Below are positions 1 through 4,546 of a stretch of DNA of 6,333 nt, piece by piece. The stretch covers positions 1 through 6,333 of the forward strand of contig CAYHES010000149.1 of assembly GCA_964355495.1 (NCBI GenBank), in the 5' to 3' direction. How positions within the stretch are numbered: the first letter of the stretch is position 1; each line of letters opens with the position of its first letter. The notes under the pieces were generated by a model that worked only from the letters and a program-made list of their open reading frames with translations, was not told where the DNA came from and ran no database searches. A program made the translations under genes and the position numbers. Source of the stretch: UBA6901 sp964355495. Its GTDB lineage: Bacteria > Pseudomonadota > Gammaproteobacteria > Acidiferrobacterales > UBA6901.

Positions 1-55
1 GTCGCCACCGCAGCAAGGGCGCCGGGCGGGACACTGCCGGGAGCCTACCGGGGCG
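1..55. repeat. Terminal direct repeat, left copy (circular contig overlap)
   Basis: These 55 bases are identical to the last 55 bases of the window (6279-6333). The simplest reading is that the molecule is circular, with a unit length of 6278 bp, and that the duplicated end is an assembly overlap; 55 is a common assembler word size. A real terminal redundancy of a linear genome is possible but less likely. The joint falls in non-coding DNA, so no gene is cut. Confidence 0.9.
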
Positions 56-93
56 CGGGCGGGACGTGTGCAGAACAGTCCCGCCCGCGCCCC
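50..93. repeat. Perfect 16-bp inverted repeat (origin, packaging or leader hairpin)
   Basis: Bases 50-65 (ending in GGCGGGAC) are perfectly complementary to 78-93 (starting with GTCCCGCC), around a 12-base loop at 66-77. The loop can shorten further because TGT (67-69) pairs with ACA (75-77) if G66 is bulged. The stem is almost entirely G-C. No real T-run follows, so it is a poor intrinsic terminator. It would form in single-stranded DNA or in the leader RNA of the 69-aa gene. Rolling-circle origin, second-strand origin, packaging signal or leader structure are all possible. Confidence 0.8.
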
Positions 94-114
94 TTCTCGC
101 AACAGGAGCAAGAA

Positions 115-324
115 ATGCCACGAAAAACGCAATGGTGGGTACAGGTTGGCGACATTCGCCGCGGTCCCTACACCACGGCAATCAAAGCGTCGAAAGTGTG
201 CCGCATCCTCGGGGGCGGGACGTACATCATCGGGCAAGTCCACGACACGATGGAAGGCGAAGCCGGCCCGTCGCAAGACGCCAAGCCCGCGGCGAAGCCC
301 GCGGCGAAGCCCGGCAAGGCCTAG
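115..324 (+). CDS. Small protein with Lys/Ala/Pro tail, possibly GYF-like
   Basis: A 69-aa protein of unknown function. The start is well supported: AGGAG at 104-108 lies 6 bases before the ATG. Residues 1-45 form a compact segment beginning MPRKTQWW, then a D-I-R-R-G-P-Y sequence near residue 13 and a C-R-I-L-G-G-G stretch. The order of Trp, a GPY turn and a hydrophobic end loosely recalls small GYF-type domains, which bind proline-rich peptides; this is a weak resemblance. The C-terminus is a disordered tail with AAKP repeats, encoded by two perfect 12-bp tandem repeats (289-300, 301-312). Such tails are known from histone-H1-like DNA-binding proteins, so nucleic-acid binding is an alternative. 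It is probably the first gene transcribed from the promoter at 6249-6277. The D-[IV]-R-R-G-P-Y sequence recurs in the 185-aa protein downstream. Confidence 0.7.
   Translation: MPRKTQWWVQVGDIRRGPYTTAIKASKVCRILGGGTYIIGQVHDTMEGEAGPSQDAKPAAKPAAKPGKA
289..312 (+). repeat. Two tandem 12-bp repeats encoding AAKP
   Basis: GCGGCGAAGCCC occurs twice head to tail (289-300 and 301-312), in frame with the 69-aa gene. Each copy contains the heptamer GCGAAGC, known as an unusually stable DNA mini-hairpin. The heptamer also occurs at 257-263 and 328-334, giving four copies within about 80 bp. Confidence 0.8.
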
Positions 325-361
325 CGGGCGAAGCCCGCCTTGAGCATCCGAAGGATGCTAG
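321..361. other. Twin GAA-triloop hairpins after the 69-aa gene
   Basis: Two perfect hairpins stand next to each other. GCGGGC (324-329) and GCCCGC (333-338) enclose GAA. GCATCC (344-349) and GGATGC (353-358) enclose GAA as well, with an extra A343-T359 pair. The outer arms CTAGC (321-325) and GCTAG (357-361) are also complementary, so an alternative branched fold exists. The first hairpin starts at the last base of the 69-aa stop codon. No T-run follows either hairpin. Candidate roles are a second-strand (primase) origin, a packaging signal, or an mRNA end or stability element. Confidence 0.7.
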
Positions 362-386
362 AAACAACTGTGATTGACCAACAGCC

Positions 387-944
387 ATGCAGCCTTGCGT
401 TGCCGCACTCTACGTAGACGTTCGCCGCGGCCCGTATGCCGCCATGCCCGGCGTGCAATGCTGGGGCGTAGACGAGAACGCCGATACGTACGATGGCGAC
501 TTGCCGGTGGTAGCGCACCCGCCGTGCGGCCACTGGGGCCGCTACTGGTACAAGGCCCACGACGACGGCCGCGCCGGCCCGCTGGCTGTTGCTCAAGTCC
601 GGCGCGTAGGAGGCGTCTTGGAGCATCCGCGGGACTCTCGCTTGTGGCGACACTGCGGACTCCCGCTGCCGGGTTGGCTAGGCGACAACTGGGGCGGGTT
701 CACGCTTGAAGTGTTCCAACGGGACTGGGGCCACCGCGCCGACAAGCCCACGTGGTTGTACGTGTGCGGCGTCCCGCGCCGGCTTGTCCCGCTGTTGCCG
801 GCGCCGGCGCCACCGCGAGAAATCCGGCAGACTCAAGGCGGGACGCGCGGCGAACTCGAAAAAATGTCCAAGACGCAGCGCCACTTGACACCGCCGCCGT
901 TCGCCGCCTGGTTGGTTCAACTTGCCAAACTTGCGACGCGCTAA
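387..944 (+). CDS. Phage protein with AHPPC motif, methyltransferase-like
   Basis: A 185-aa protein. From memory it resembles a family of uncharacterised phage and prophage proteins that begin with an A-L-Y-V-D-V-x-R-G-P-Y segment and carry a V-V-A-H-P-P-C-G-x-W motif (here residues 41-50), G-G-V-L-E-H-P (75-81), and a T-P-P-x-F-A-x-W-L-V ending (168-177). An xHPPC motif followed by a TPP/GIA-type ending also occurs in phage proteins annotated as DNA cytosine methyltransferase-like, so a nucleotide- or DNA-modifying role is conceivable. I see no glycine-rich SAM-binding loop at the N-terminus, so activity is unproven. The ATG at 387 is chosen because an in-frame stop lies at 375-377 and the conserved segment starts within 10 residues. 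No clear Shine-Dalgarno precedes it; hairpins at 321-361 lie just upstream. Its stop codon overlaps that of the convergent 87-aa gene. Confidence 0.85.
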   Translation: MQPCVAALYVDVRRGPYAAMPGVQCWGVDENADTYDGDLPVVAHPPCGHWGRYWYKAHDDGRAGPLAVAQVRRVGGVLEHPRDSRLWRHCGLPLPGWLGDNWGGFTLEVFQRDWGHRADKPTWLYVCGVPRRLVPLLPAPAPPREIRQTQGGTRGELEKMSKTQRHLTPPPFAAWLVQLAKLATR

Positions 945-1204
945 AGCCCCAAGTGCGCGCGCTGGTGAGCCTCAAACGCCTGCAACGCTTGCTTGTACGT
1001 CCGGTAGTTTGCCAGCACTTCCACTGGCTTGCTTGACCCGCGCATCCGCACCAGGCACCACGGATGCAAATCGTCAGTGAGTTCGGGAACTGCCGGAATC
1101 GACAAACGGGCAAGCCCAATGCTTACGCCGGTCCCGGCCCGGTCAATGCAGCGCCATCGCAGTAGTTCAACACCGGCCGAATAGTCCACTTTGCGAGTTC
1201 TCAT
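941..1204 (-). CDS. Hypothetical 87-aa protein, convergent
   Basis: Unknown function. I chose the ATG at 1204-1202, giving an 87-aa protein starting MRTRKVDYSAG. An in-frame extension upstream to 1594 exists, but its residues look like antisense translation of the genes at 1282-1662. The protein is soluble in character, with a basic N-terminus, a middle L-H-P-W-C-L-V-R-M-R segment (residues 46-55) and a C-terminal likely helix, Y-K-Q-A-L-Q-A-F-E-A-H (70-80). It ends tail to tail with the 185-aa gene: its TAG (943-941) and the other gene's TAA (942-944) share bases. It diverges from the main operon across 1205-1281, a position often held by a regulator, but I see no helix-turn-helix. Only a weak GCGGG-like ribosome site precedes it. 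Confidence 0.6.
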   Translation of the reverse strand: MRTRKVDYSAGVELLRWRCIDRAGTGVSIGLARLSIPAVPELTDDLHPWCLVRMRGSSKPVEVLANYRTYKQALQAFEAHQRAHLGL

Positions 1205-1281
1205 CCCGCAATGTTGCGCTTTGCCGGTACGTCCCGCAACCAGGCATTGCCGGGTCCGGCAGGGCAGGGCAGGGTGCGCGC
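1205..1281. promoter_or_regulatory. Divergent intergenic region with inverted repeats and G-tracts
   Basis: This 77-bp gap separates the minus-strand 87-aa gene from the plus-strand main operon and should carry the promoters of both. It contains a short inverted repeat, CGCAATGTTGCG (1207-1218), a second one, TGCCGG-GT-CCGGCA (1248-1261), and three consecutive AGGG(C) units (1261-1274). I found no convincing -35/-10 pair. The inverted repeats could be operator sites, but that is a guess. Confidence 0.4.
1252..1274 (+). other. G-quadruplex motif
   Basis: Four GGG tracts (1252-1254, 1262-1264, 1267-1269, 1272-1274) are separated by loops of 7, 2 and 2 bases, fitting the usual G3-N1-7 quadruplex rule. 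The last tracts are AGGGC tandem units and lie 8 or more bases before the ATG at 1282, so they may also serve as its ribosome binding site. Folding in the mRNA or in single-stranded DNA could affect expression. Confidence 0.55.
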
Positions 1282-1662
1282 ATGTTCGCGGATGCCATCC
1301 GGTGGTTGCGTTGGTTGGCGTTCGGCGCGAAACAGGTTGCGGACGTAGCGGAAACGCTGGAACAGCTTGTGCGCCGGGTGGCGGGAGCGTTCGAAGGATT
1401 GAAGGATGCGGGAAATCCAGCGCGAGGAAATCAACCCGGGCCGGGACTCCATCACGACAGTCCGGCGCAAGGCCCGCCTGGCGCTGGCGCTGGACGCAAT
1501 GGAGCGCGCGCAAGCGAAGCTGGCGAAAGCGCACACCATCCAAGCGCAACGGGTGGCCTTGGAGGAACTGCGCCGGGCGAAACTGCAAGCGCAAGGGGCG
1601 CGTCCCAAGCGCAACCGCAAGCGTCGCAAAGGGTTCCTGTCCCTACTGGCGTGACCATCTGA
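1282..1662 (+). CDS. Hypothetical amphipathic protein, overlaps nested gene
   Basis: A 126-aa open frame of unknown function. The first 44 residues look like real protein: a Trp-rich start (MFADAIRWLRWLAFG) followed by a probable amphipathic helix with A-D-V-A-E-T-L-E-Q-L-V-R-R-V heptad-like spacing. From about residue 45 it turns into Gly/Ala/Pro/Ser-rich sequence, exactly where the 82-aa gene occupies another frame, so this part may be a disordered tail forced by overlap, or not biologically meaningful. The AGGG units at 1261-1274 can serve as ribosome site. Alternatives are that only the first part is expressed, or that a ribosomal frameshift joins it to the 82-aa frame. It would be the first gene of the main operon. 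Confidence 0.5.
   Translation: MFADAIRWLRWLAFGAKQVADVAETLEQLVRRVAGAFEGLKDAGNPARGNQPGPGLHHDSPAQGPPGAGAGRNGARASEAGESAHHPSATGGLGGTAPGETASARGASQAQPQASQRVPVPTGVTI
1406..1654 (+). CDS. Small basic coiled-coil protein
   Basis: An 82-aa protein of unknown function. It is rich in Arg, Lys, Ala, Glu and Leu, with a long predicted helix over about residues 18-65 (repeated A-L-A-L-D-A-M-E-R-A-Q type pattern) that could form a coiled coil. It ends in a strongly basic cluster, RPKRNRKRRK, followed by a hydrophobic end, GFLSLLA. GAAGG at 1393-1397 lies 8 bases before the ATG, and an in-frame TGA at 1400-1402 rules out an upstream start. Codon third positions are mostly G or C, as in neighbouring genes, which favours this frame over the overlapping one. 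The basic tail fits binding to nucleic acid or to phospholipid; a DNA-condensing virion protein is one possibility. It lies wholly inside 1282-1662 in another frame. Confidence 0.7.
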   Translation: MREIQREEINPGRDSITTVRRKARLALALDAMERAQAKLAKAHTIQAQRVALEELRRAKLQAQGARPKRNRKRRKGFLSLLA

Positions 1663-1690
1663 CTGACGAACGACAAGGAAGGGTGCAAAA

Positions 1691-1966
1691 ATGTGGCGTT
1701 GGGGAGTTCTCATCCTGTCCGTGGTCACGGCCATCGGCCTCATCCTGTACAAGAACCCGTGGACCCGCTTTGCCGGCATCGTCACGCTGACGATGGTGGC
1801 CGGGTGGGCGCTGGCAACGGCCGCGCAACCGGGCGGGTTTGAACTGTTCGCCGCGCGGGCCGCGGCCAAGGGCGATGGCGCCAAGGAAATCCTTGCGGAC
1901 CTGGACGACAGCGCCAAGTCCGTCGCCAAGCGCGTGACGGATAACCCGGAAATGGGCAAGGGTTGA
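1691..1966 (+). CDS. Small membrane protein, two transmembrane segments
   Basis: A 91-aa protein of unknown function. AAGGAAGGG at 1675-1683 gives it a strong ribosome site 7 bases before the ATG. Two hydrophobic segments are visible, about residues 4-20 and 28-46, separated by a short K-N-P-W-T-R turn. A charged C-terminal half follows (residues 56-91; Ala, Lys and Asp rich), probably helical. The hairpin arrangement with a polar tail is common in small phage membrane or pilot proteins. Its stop codon overlaps the TTG start of the next gene, so the two are probably translated in a coupled way. Confidence 0.8.
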   Translation: MWRWGVLILSVVTAIGLILYKNPWTRFAGIVTLTMVAGWALATAAQPGGFELFAARAAAKGDGAKEILADLDDSAKSVAKRVTDNPEMGKG

Positions 1967-2196
1967 AAGCGACGCCGCGCGCTTGGCTAGGCGTGCTGTT
2001 TCTCGCGCTGGCATTCGGGGCCGGCATCGTCGTGGGAATCGGGCCGCGCCGGACGTTCTGGCGCGTCGCAAGGTGGAAAAGCAAGCTCGGGAAGAACTGG
2101 CGCTTGGCGATGCAGGGTGCCGAACAAGCGGAAACGGACGCGCTGGCAAACAAGACGCCGTATTCCACGCTGCAACTGACGGTTGACGACAGGTAG
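1963..2196 (+). CDS. Small single-pass membrane protein, TTG start
   Basis: A 77-aa protein of unknown function. The start is TTG at 1963, overlapping the TGA of the previous gene (1964-1966) and preceded by AAGGG; this TTGA junction points to translational coupling. The N-terminus has Lys/Arg followed by one hydrophobic segment (about residues 8-27), then a basic stretch, R-R-T-F-W-R-V-A-R-W-K-S-K, typical of the cytoplasmic or nucleic-acid side of a membrane anchor. The rest is polar. It may be a virion membrane protein contacting DNA or capsid, but this is inference from composition and operon position. Confidence 0.75.
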   Translation: MKATPRAWLGVLFLALAFGAGIVVGIGPRRTFWRVARWKSKLGKNWRLAMQGAEQAETDALANKTPYSTLQLTVDDR

Positions 2197-2202
2197 GAAA
2201 CG

Positions 2203-2601
2203 ATGCCGCAAACTCCCGCAATCCTCACCTACGTAGGGTCCGACGGCCAAAAGCGTTGGGTCCGCGGGCAAATCACGATGTCCGGCGCCGGCGCGGGCAC
2301 CGTCTTGCTCGGGCAAAACAACGGCACGCGCATCCTTGCAATTTTGGCGGGCACGTCCACCGGCGCCGCGCCGGTAATCGACGTGGGAAGCGTCCAGTTC
2401 GGCTACGATGGCGGCAACCTCTTGCCCGATGCGTCGTTCCCGTCGGAAATCCCGGTGCCGATTACCGTGCCAAGCGAGCCGATTCCGGTGGGCATCGACA
2501 TTGACCCGTCCCGCGCGCTGCGGTTGAACGCTTCGCTGTTCGACGCCGCGTTGGTGGTCAACTTCTGGGTTCTGTTCGAAAAGCCGGACGTTTGCAAGTA
2601 G
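2203..2601 (+). CDS. Beta-rich 132-aa protein, candidate minor capsid protein
   Basis: No confident family match. TAGGAAA just before the ATG is a good ribosome site. The protein has no signal peptide or membrane span. It is rich in short alternating hydrophobic stretches (A-I-L-T-Y-V, T-V-L-L-G, R-I-L-A-I-L-A-G, V-I-D-V-G-S-V-Q-F-G, and at the end A-A-L-V-V-N-F-W-V-L-F-E-K), with a Pro-rich loop at residues 80-97. That pattern fits a small all-beta sandwich of the size of a single jelly roll. The final strand resembles H-I-E-I-W-G-V-F-A-K of the 250-aa protein encoded next, so both may be capsid proteins with related folds. It sits in the middle of the structural-looking operon. Its virion role is inferred. 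Confidence 0.75.
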   Translation: MPQTPAILTYVGSDGQKRWVRGQITMSGAGAGTVLLGQNNGTRILAILAGTSTGAAPVIDVGSVQFGYDGGNLLPDASFPSEIPVPITVPSEPIPVGIDIDPSRALRLNASLFDAALVVNFWVLFEKPDVCK

Positions 2602-2604
2602 CCG

Positions 2605-2643
2605 AACAGCACACATACAGGCAACAAACAGCACACATACAGG
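2605..2643 (+). repeat. Duplicated 17-bp leader before the candidate capsid gene
   Basis: AACAGCACACATACAGG occurs at 2605-2621 and again at 2627-2643, a 22-bp period, filling most of the only sizeable gap inside the main operon. It is clearly poorer in G+C than its surroundings and rich in A and C, so it should be unstructured in mRNA. The second copy runs into AGGAAA, the ribosome site of the gene at 2653; the first copy has GGCAAC instead and looks like a degenerate copy. A translation-enhancing leader for a highly expressed gene is plausible. Confidence 0.85.
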
Positions 2644-2652
2644 AAACGAACG

Positions 2653-3405
2653 ATGGCAAAGAACTCTCCAGCATCATCCATCGCCAAAGTCGCCGCGCTT
2701 GCCGGGCTGTTTCCCACGCCCCGCAATGTGTTCGCTGACCAGGCGATGCAGCTTGACCCGTTGCTCATCCCGTTCACGCTGCCGGCCGCGGCGTACGTGG
2801 TTGCGGACGCGCAAGTGGACCTGACGGCGGCCGAACTCGCGCCGGCCACGTCGCCAACCACCGGCATCCTCGCGAGCCGGGGCGGGACCGATGCCTACGT
2901 TGGCTACATCTACGGCGTGTCCGTGGTCATTGCCAACGCCATCCTCGCCGCAGACCTGCAACTGTTGCTGTCCGGCGCAGAACTCCTGTTGCGCGCCGGT
3001 GGCCGCTTGCGCTCCATCCCGTTCCGCTCTGCGTTGCGCGTCCAGCCCCACGTGGTCGCCAGCCCGGCCACCGCGGCCACCGCGTTTGCGGCCACGTGCG
3101 GGGCGCCAGGAACGCCGGCCTACCTCCTGCCGGTGGAGCCGCTGCCGTGGACCGGCGTGCCCACGTGCGCCGTGCTGCGCCGCACCATGGCGCCGTTCAC
3201 GCTCGGCAGCACGGTCAACGGCCACATCGAAATCTGGGGCGTCTTTGCCAAGGGCGAAAGCAAGGACGTGGAAGGCAAGGCGTGCAACGTGGACACGATG
3301 GACGACGTGGTTGCCTACGCCCAGGGCCGGGCCGCGCTGGCCGCGGCCATGCGCAACGGCAGCGCCATCACGCCGGCCGGCATGGGCGTCTTGACCACCG
3401 GCTAG
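2653..3405 (+). CDS. Candidate major capsid protein
   Basis: This 250-aa protein is the largest product of the operon. AGGAAA at 2641-2646 is the ribosome site, within a duplicated A/C-rich leader suggesting strong expression. It has no clear signal peptide. Strand-like hydrophobic stretches run from residue 37 to 200: L-L-I-P-F-T-L-P, A-A-Y-V-V-A-D-A-Q-V-D-L, Y-I-Y-G-V-S-V-V-I, L-Q-L-L-L-S-G, then a second set ending in H-I-E-I-W-G-V-F-A-K (191-200). The C-terminus is helical. Length and strand density fit a compact jelly-roll capsid protein; the PM2 double jelly-roll protein is of similar size (about 269 aa). The sequence alone does not prove the fold. Alternatives are another virion surface protein. 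Confidence is high for the gene and moderate for the role. Confidence 0.85.
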   Translation: MAKNSPASSIAKVAALAGLFPTPRNVFADQAMQLDPLLIPFTLPAAAYVVADAQVDLTAAELAPATSPTTGILASRGGTDAYVGYIYGVSVVIANAILAADLQLLLSGAELLLRAGGRLRSIPFRSALRVQPHVVASPATAATAFAATCGAPGTPAYLLPVEPLPWTGVPTCAVLRRTMAPFTLGSTVNGHIEIWGVFAKGESKDVEGKACNVDTMDDVVAYAQGRAALAAAMRNGSAITPAGMGVLTTG

Positions 3406-3412
3406 GAGCGCC

Positions 3413-3730
3413 ATGCGTTGGGGTTGGCTACTTGGGGGGATCCTCGCGCTTGCCGGCGCCGGCGCCGCGGTTGCATGGGCCGTCGCCAAGGCCAAGCCGG
3501 CCGCGCCGGACGCAACCAACCAGGCGACGGGCCAGCAATCCACCGGGACACCACCGCGCCCGGCCGGCCCGGCCATCTTGCTCGCAACCGGGGAGTGGGC
3601 GCGGACTGTGACGCCGGCTACCGGCAAGTGGGCGGGCGTGACTTTCAATCTGGCGTCCGGGGCAACGCCGGAACAGTTCCTTGCCGCGCTGGACAAAAAC
3701 GGCTACATCCCAACCTCTTTGCTGGTTTGA
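3413..3730 (+). CDS. Membrane-anchored protein with Pro-rich linker
   Basis: A 105-aa protein of unknown function. TAGGAG at 3403-3408 overlaps the previous gene's stop codon and sits 4 bases before the ATG. The N-terminus (MRWGWLLGG) leads into one hydrophobic segment to about residue 25, followed by K-A-K-P. A flexible Ala/Thr/Gln/Pro linker spans residues 29-52. A small C-terminal domain (53-105) carries W-A-R-T-V-T-P-A-T-G-K-W-A-G-V-T-F and ends in a helix with P-E-Q-F-L-A-A-L-D-K-N-G-Y. Such an anchor, linker and globular head suits a protein bridging a membrane and another virion or envelope component. No lytic-enzyme motif is visible. Confidence 0.8.
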   Translation: MRWGWLLGGILALAGAGAAVAWAVAKAKPAAPDATNQATGQQSTGTPPRPAGPAILLATGEWARTVTPATGKWAGVTFNLASGATPEQFLAALDKNGYIPTSLLV

Positions 3731-3733
3731 ACC

Positions 3734-4075
3734 ATGAAACTGTTTGCAATCATCGCAGGGGGCGTAGCCGCGCTGGTTGCGCTCGGCGCCGTGCTGTACG
3801 TGGTTCTGAAAACCGCGGCCAGCGTCACGCCAACGGCGTCCAGCGCCGCGCCGGCGTCGCAAGGCTACCGGCCGGCAATGACCACCGGCCCGGCATCCCA
3901 ACCTGCGGCCAGCAAGTCCGGCTATGCAACCCAAGCGCTGAACTTGACAAAGGAAGTAGCAACGGGCTGCAAGGATGCGGCGGCCATTGCCTCACTGATT
4001 CCCATTCCAGGGCTTGGTGCCATCGCTTGCGTCTTCGGTGGCGGGGCCGCGGTCGTCAAGTCGGGACTGGCGTAA
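3734..4075 (+). CDS. Small membrane protein with two hydrophobic segments
   Basis: A 113-aa protein of unknown function, starting 3 bases after the preceding stop codon, so probably translated by coupling. An N-terminal Lys precedes a hydrophobic segment (about residues 4-26, MKLFAIIAGGVAALV start) that could be a signal anchor. The middle is a disordered Ser/Thr/Pro/Ala region (29-62). The C-terminal third (82-108) is hydrophobic and Gly/Ala-rich, containing A-S-L-I-P-I-P-G-L-G-A-I-A-C-V-F-G-G-G, which resembles a fusion-peptide-like or membrane-inserting element. Two cysteines (79 and 99) flank this part. It might be a virion membrane component or a genome-delivery or lysis peptide; none of these is shown by the sequence. 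Confidence 0.8.
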   Translation: MKLFAIIAGGVAALVALGAVLYVVLKTAASVTPTASSAAPASQGYRPAMTTGPASQPAASKSGYATQALNLTKEVATGCKDAAAIASLIPIPGLGAIACVFGGGAAVVKSGLA

Positions 4076-4546
4076 ATGGCGCTCGGAAACTACAAGGCGG
4101 GAGTATTCGACGGAACCAACCGGCCGCCACCGATTGACGTACCGGATGAGCTGCCGGCCGAAGTAGTGCAAGGCAAGTCGCCACTCTCCGGCCCGGCCAC
4201 CGTTGCGCTTTGCATCCTCGGCGCGGCCGTTATGGCGCTCGGGTTCGGCATCGCGATGCCGTGGATTGCGGCCGTCGGCGCGGCCATCGTCGTCGCCAGC
4301 GTTCTCGCCTATGCAACGGGAAATCTCGCGGAGTACGCTGTGGTCCGGCCGCTGCGCCGGGCCGGCAATGCGCTGGCCGCAATCGGCACGGCAGCGCGCA
4401 AGGCATCGCAAGGCGACTTTGCCGGCGCCGGCCGCACGCTGGCCGCCGTCGAGTGGTTGGACTGGTTGGCATTGCTGGCGCTGTTGCTCGCGCTGGCGCT
4501 GCTATTCCGGTGGGGCATGTCCCGGTGGTCCCGTTCCCGGCGCTGA
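4076..4546 (+). CDS. Multi-pass membrane protein, last gene of operon
   Basis: A 156-aa protein of unknown function. Its ATG follows directly on the TAA of the previous gene with no gap, implying coupled translation. The N-terminal 37 residues are polar and Pro-rich (R-P-P-P-I-D-V-P-D). Two hydrophobic segments (about 40-60 and 63-82) form a hairpin; a polar, basic helical region follows (92-120), then a third segment (128-146, L-D-W-L-A-L-L-A-L-L-L-A-L-A-L-L-F), and a strongly basic end, S-R-W-S-R-S-R-R, expected to stay cytoplasmic. The last 45 bp overlap the 3' end of rep on the other strand. A holin-like or assembly role is possible from topology alone, but I have no specific evidence. 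No terminator is visible between this gene and rep. Confidence 0.8.
   Translation: MALGNYKAGVFDGTNRPPPIDVPDELPAEVVQGKSPLSGPATVALCILGAAVMALGFGIAMPWIAAVGAAIVVASVLAYATGNLAEYAVVRPLRRAGNALAAIGTAARKASQGDFAGAGRTLAAVEWLDWLALLALLLALALLFRWGMSRWSRSRR

Noticed and set aside
50..93. Reading the 16-bp inverted repeat as an intrinsic terminator
   Set aside because: No T-run follows on either strand, and it lies between a promoter candidate and the first gene.
941..1594. Long version (217 aa) of the minus-strand 87-aa gene
   Set aside because: The added N-terminal part looks like antisense of the 1282-1662 genes (Arg/Gln/Pro-rich, no pattern), while protein-like sequence starts at the internal ATG at 1204.
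1201..1959. A 252-codon open frame on the minus strand
   Set aside because: It covers the nested gene pair and a membrane-protein gene on the other strand; composition is Arg/Ser/Ala-rich, no motif is visible, and it has no good ribosome site.
1643..2228. Open frames on the minus strand opposite 1691-2196
   Set aside because: Arg/Pro/Ser-rich shadows of two coupled plus-strand membrane-protein genes with clear hydrophobic segments.
2674..3696. A 340-codon open frame on the minus strand
   Set aside because: It lies opposite two well-supported plus-strand genes with good ribosome sites. Its product is rich in Arg, Ala, Gly and His without domain-like segments, as expected for antisense translation of GC-rich genes.
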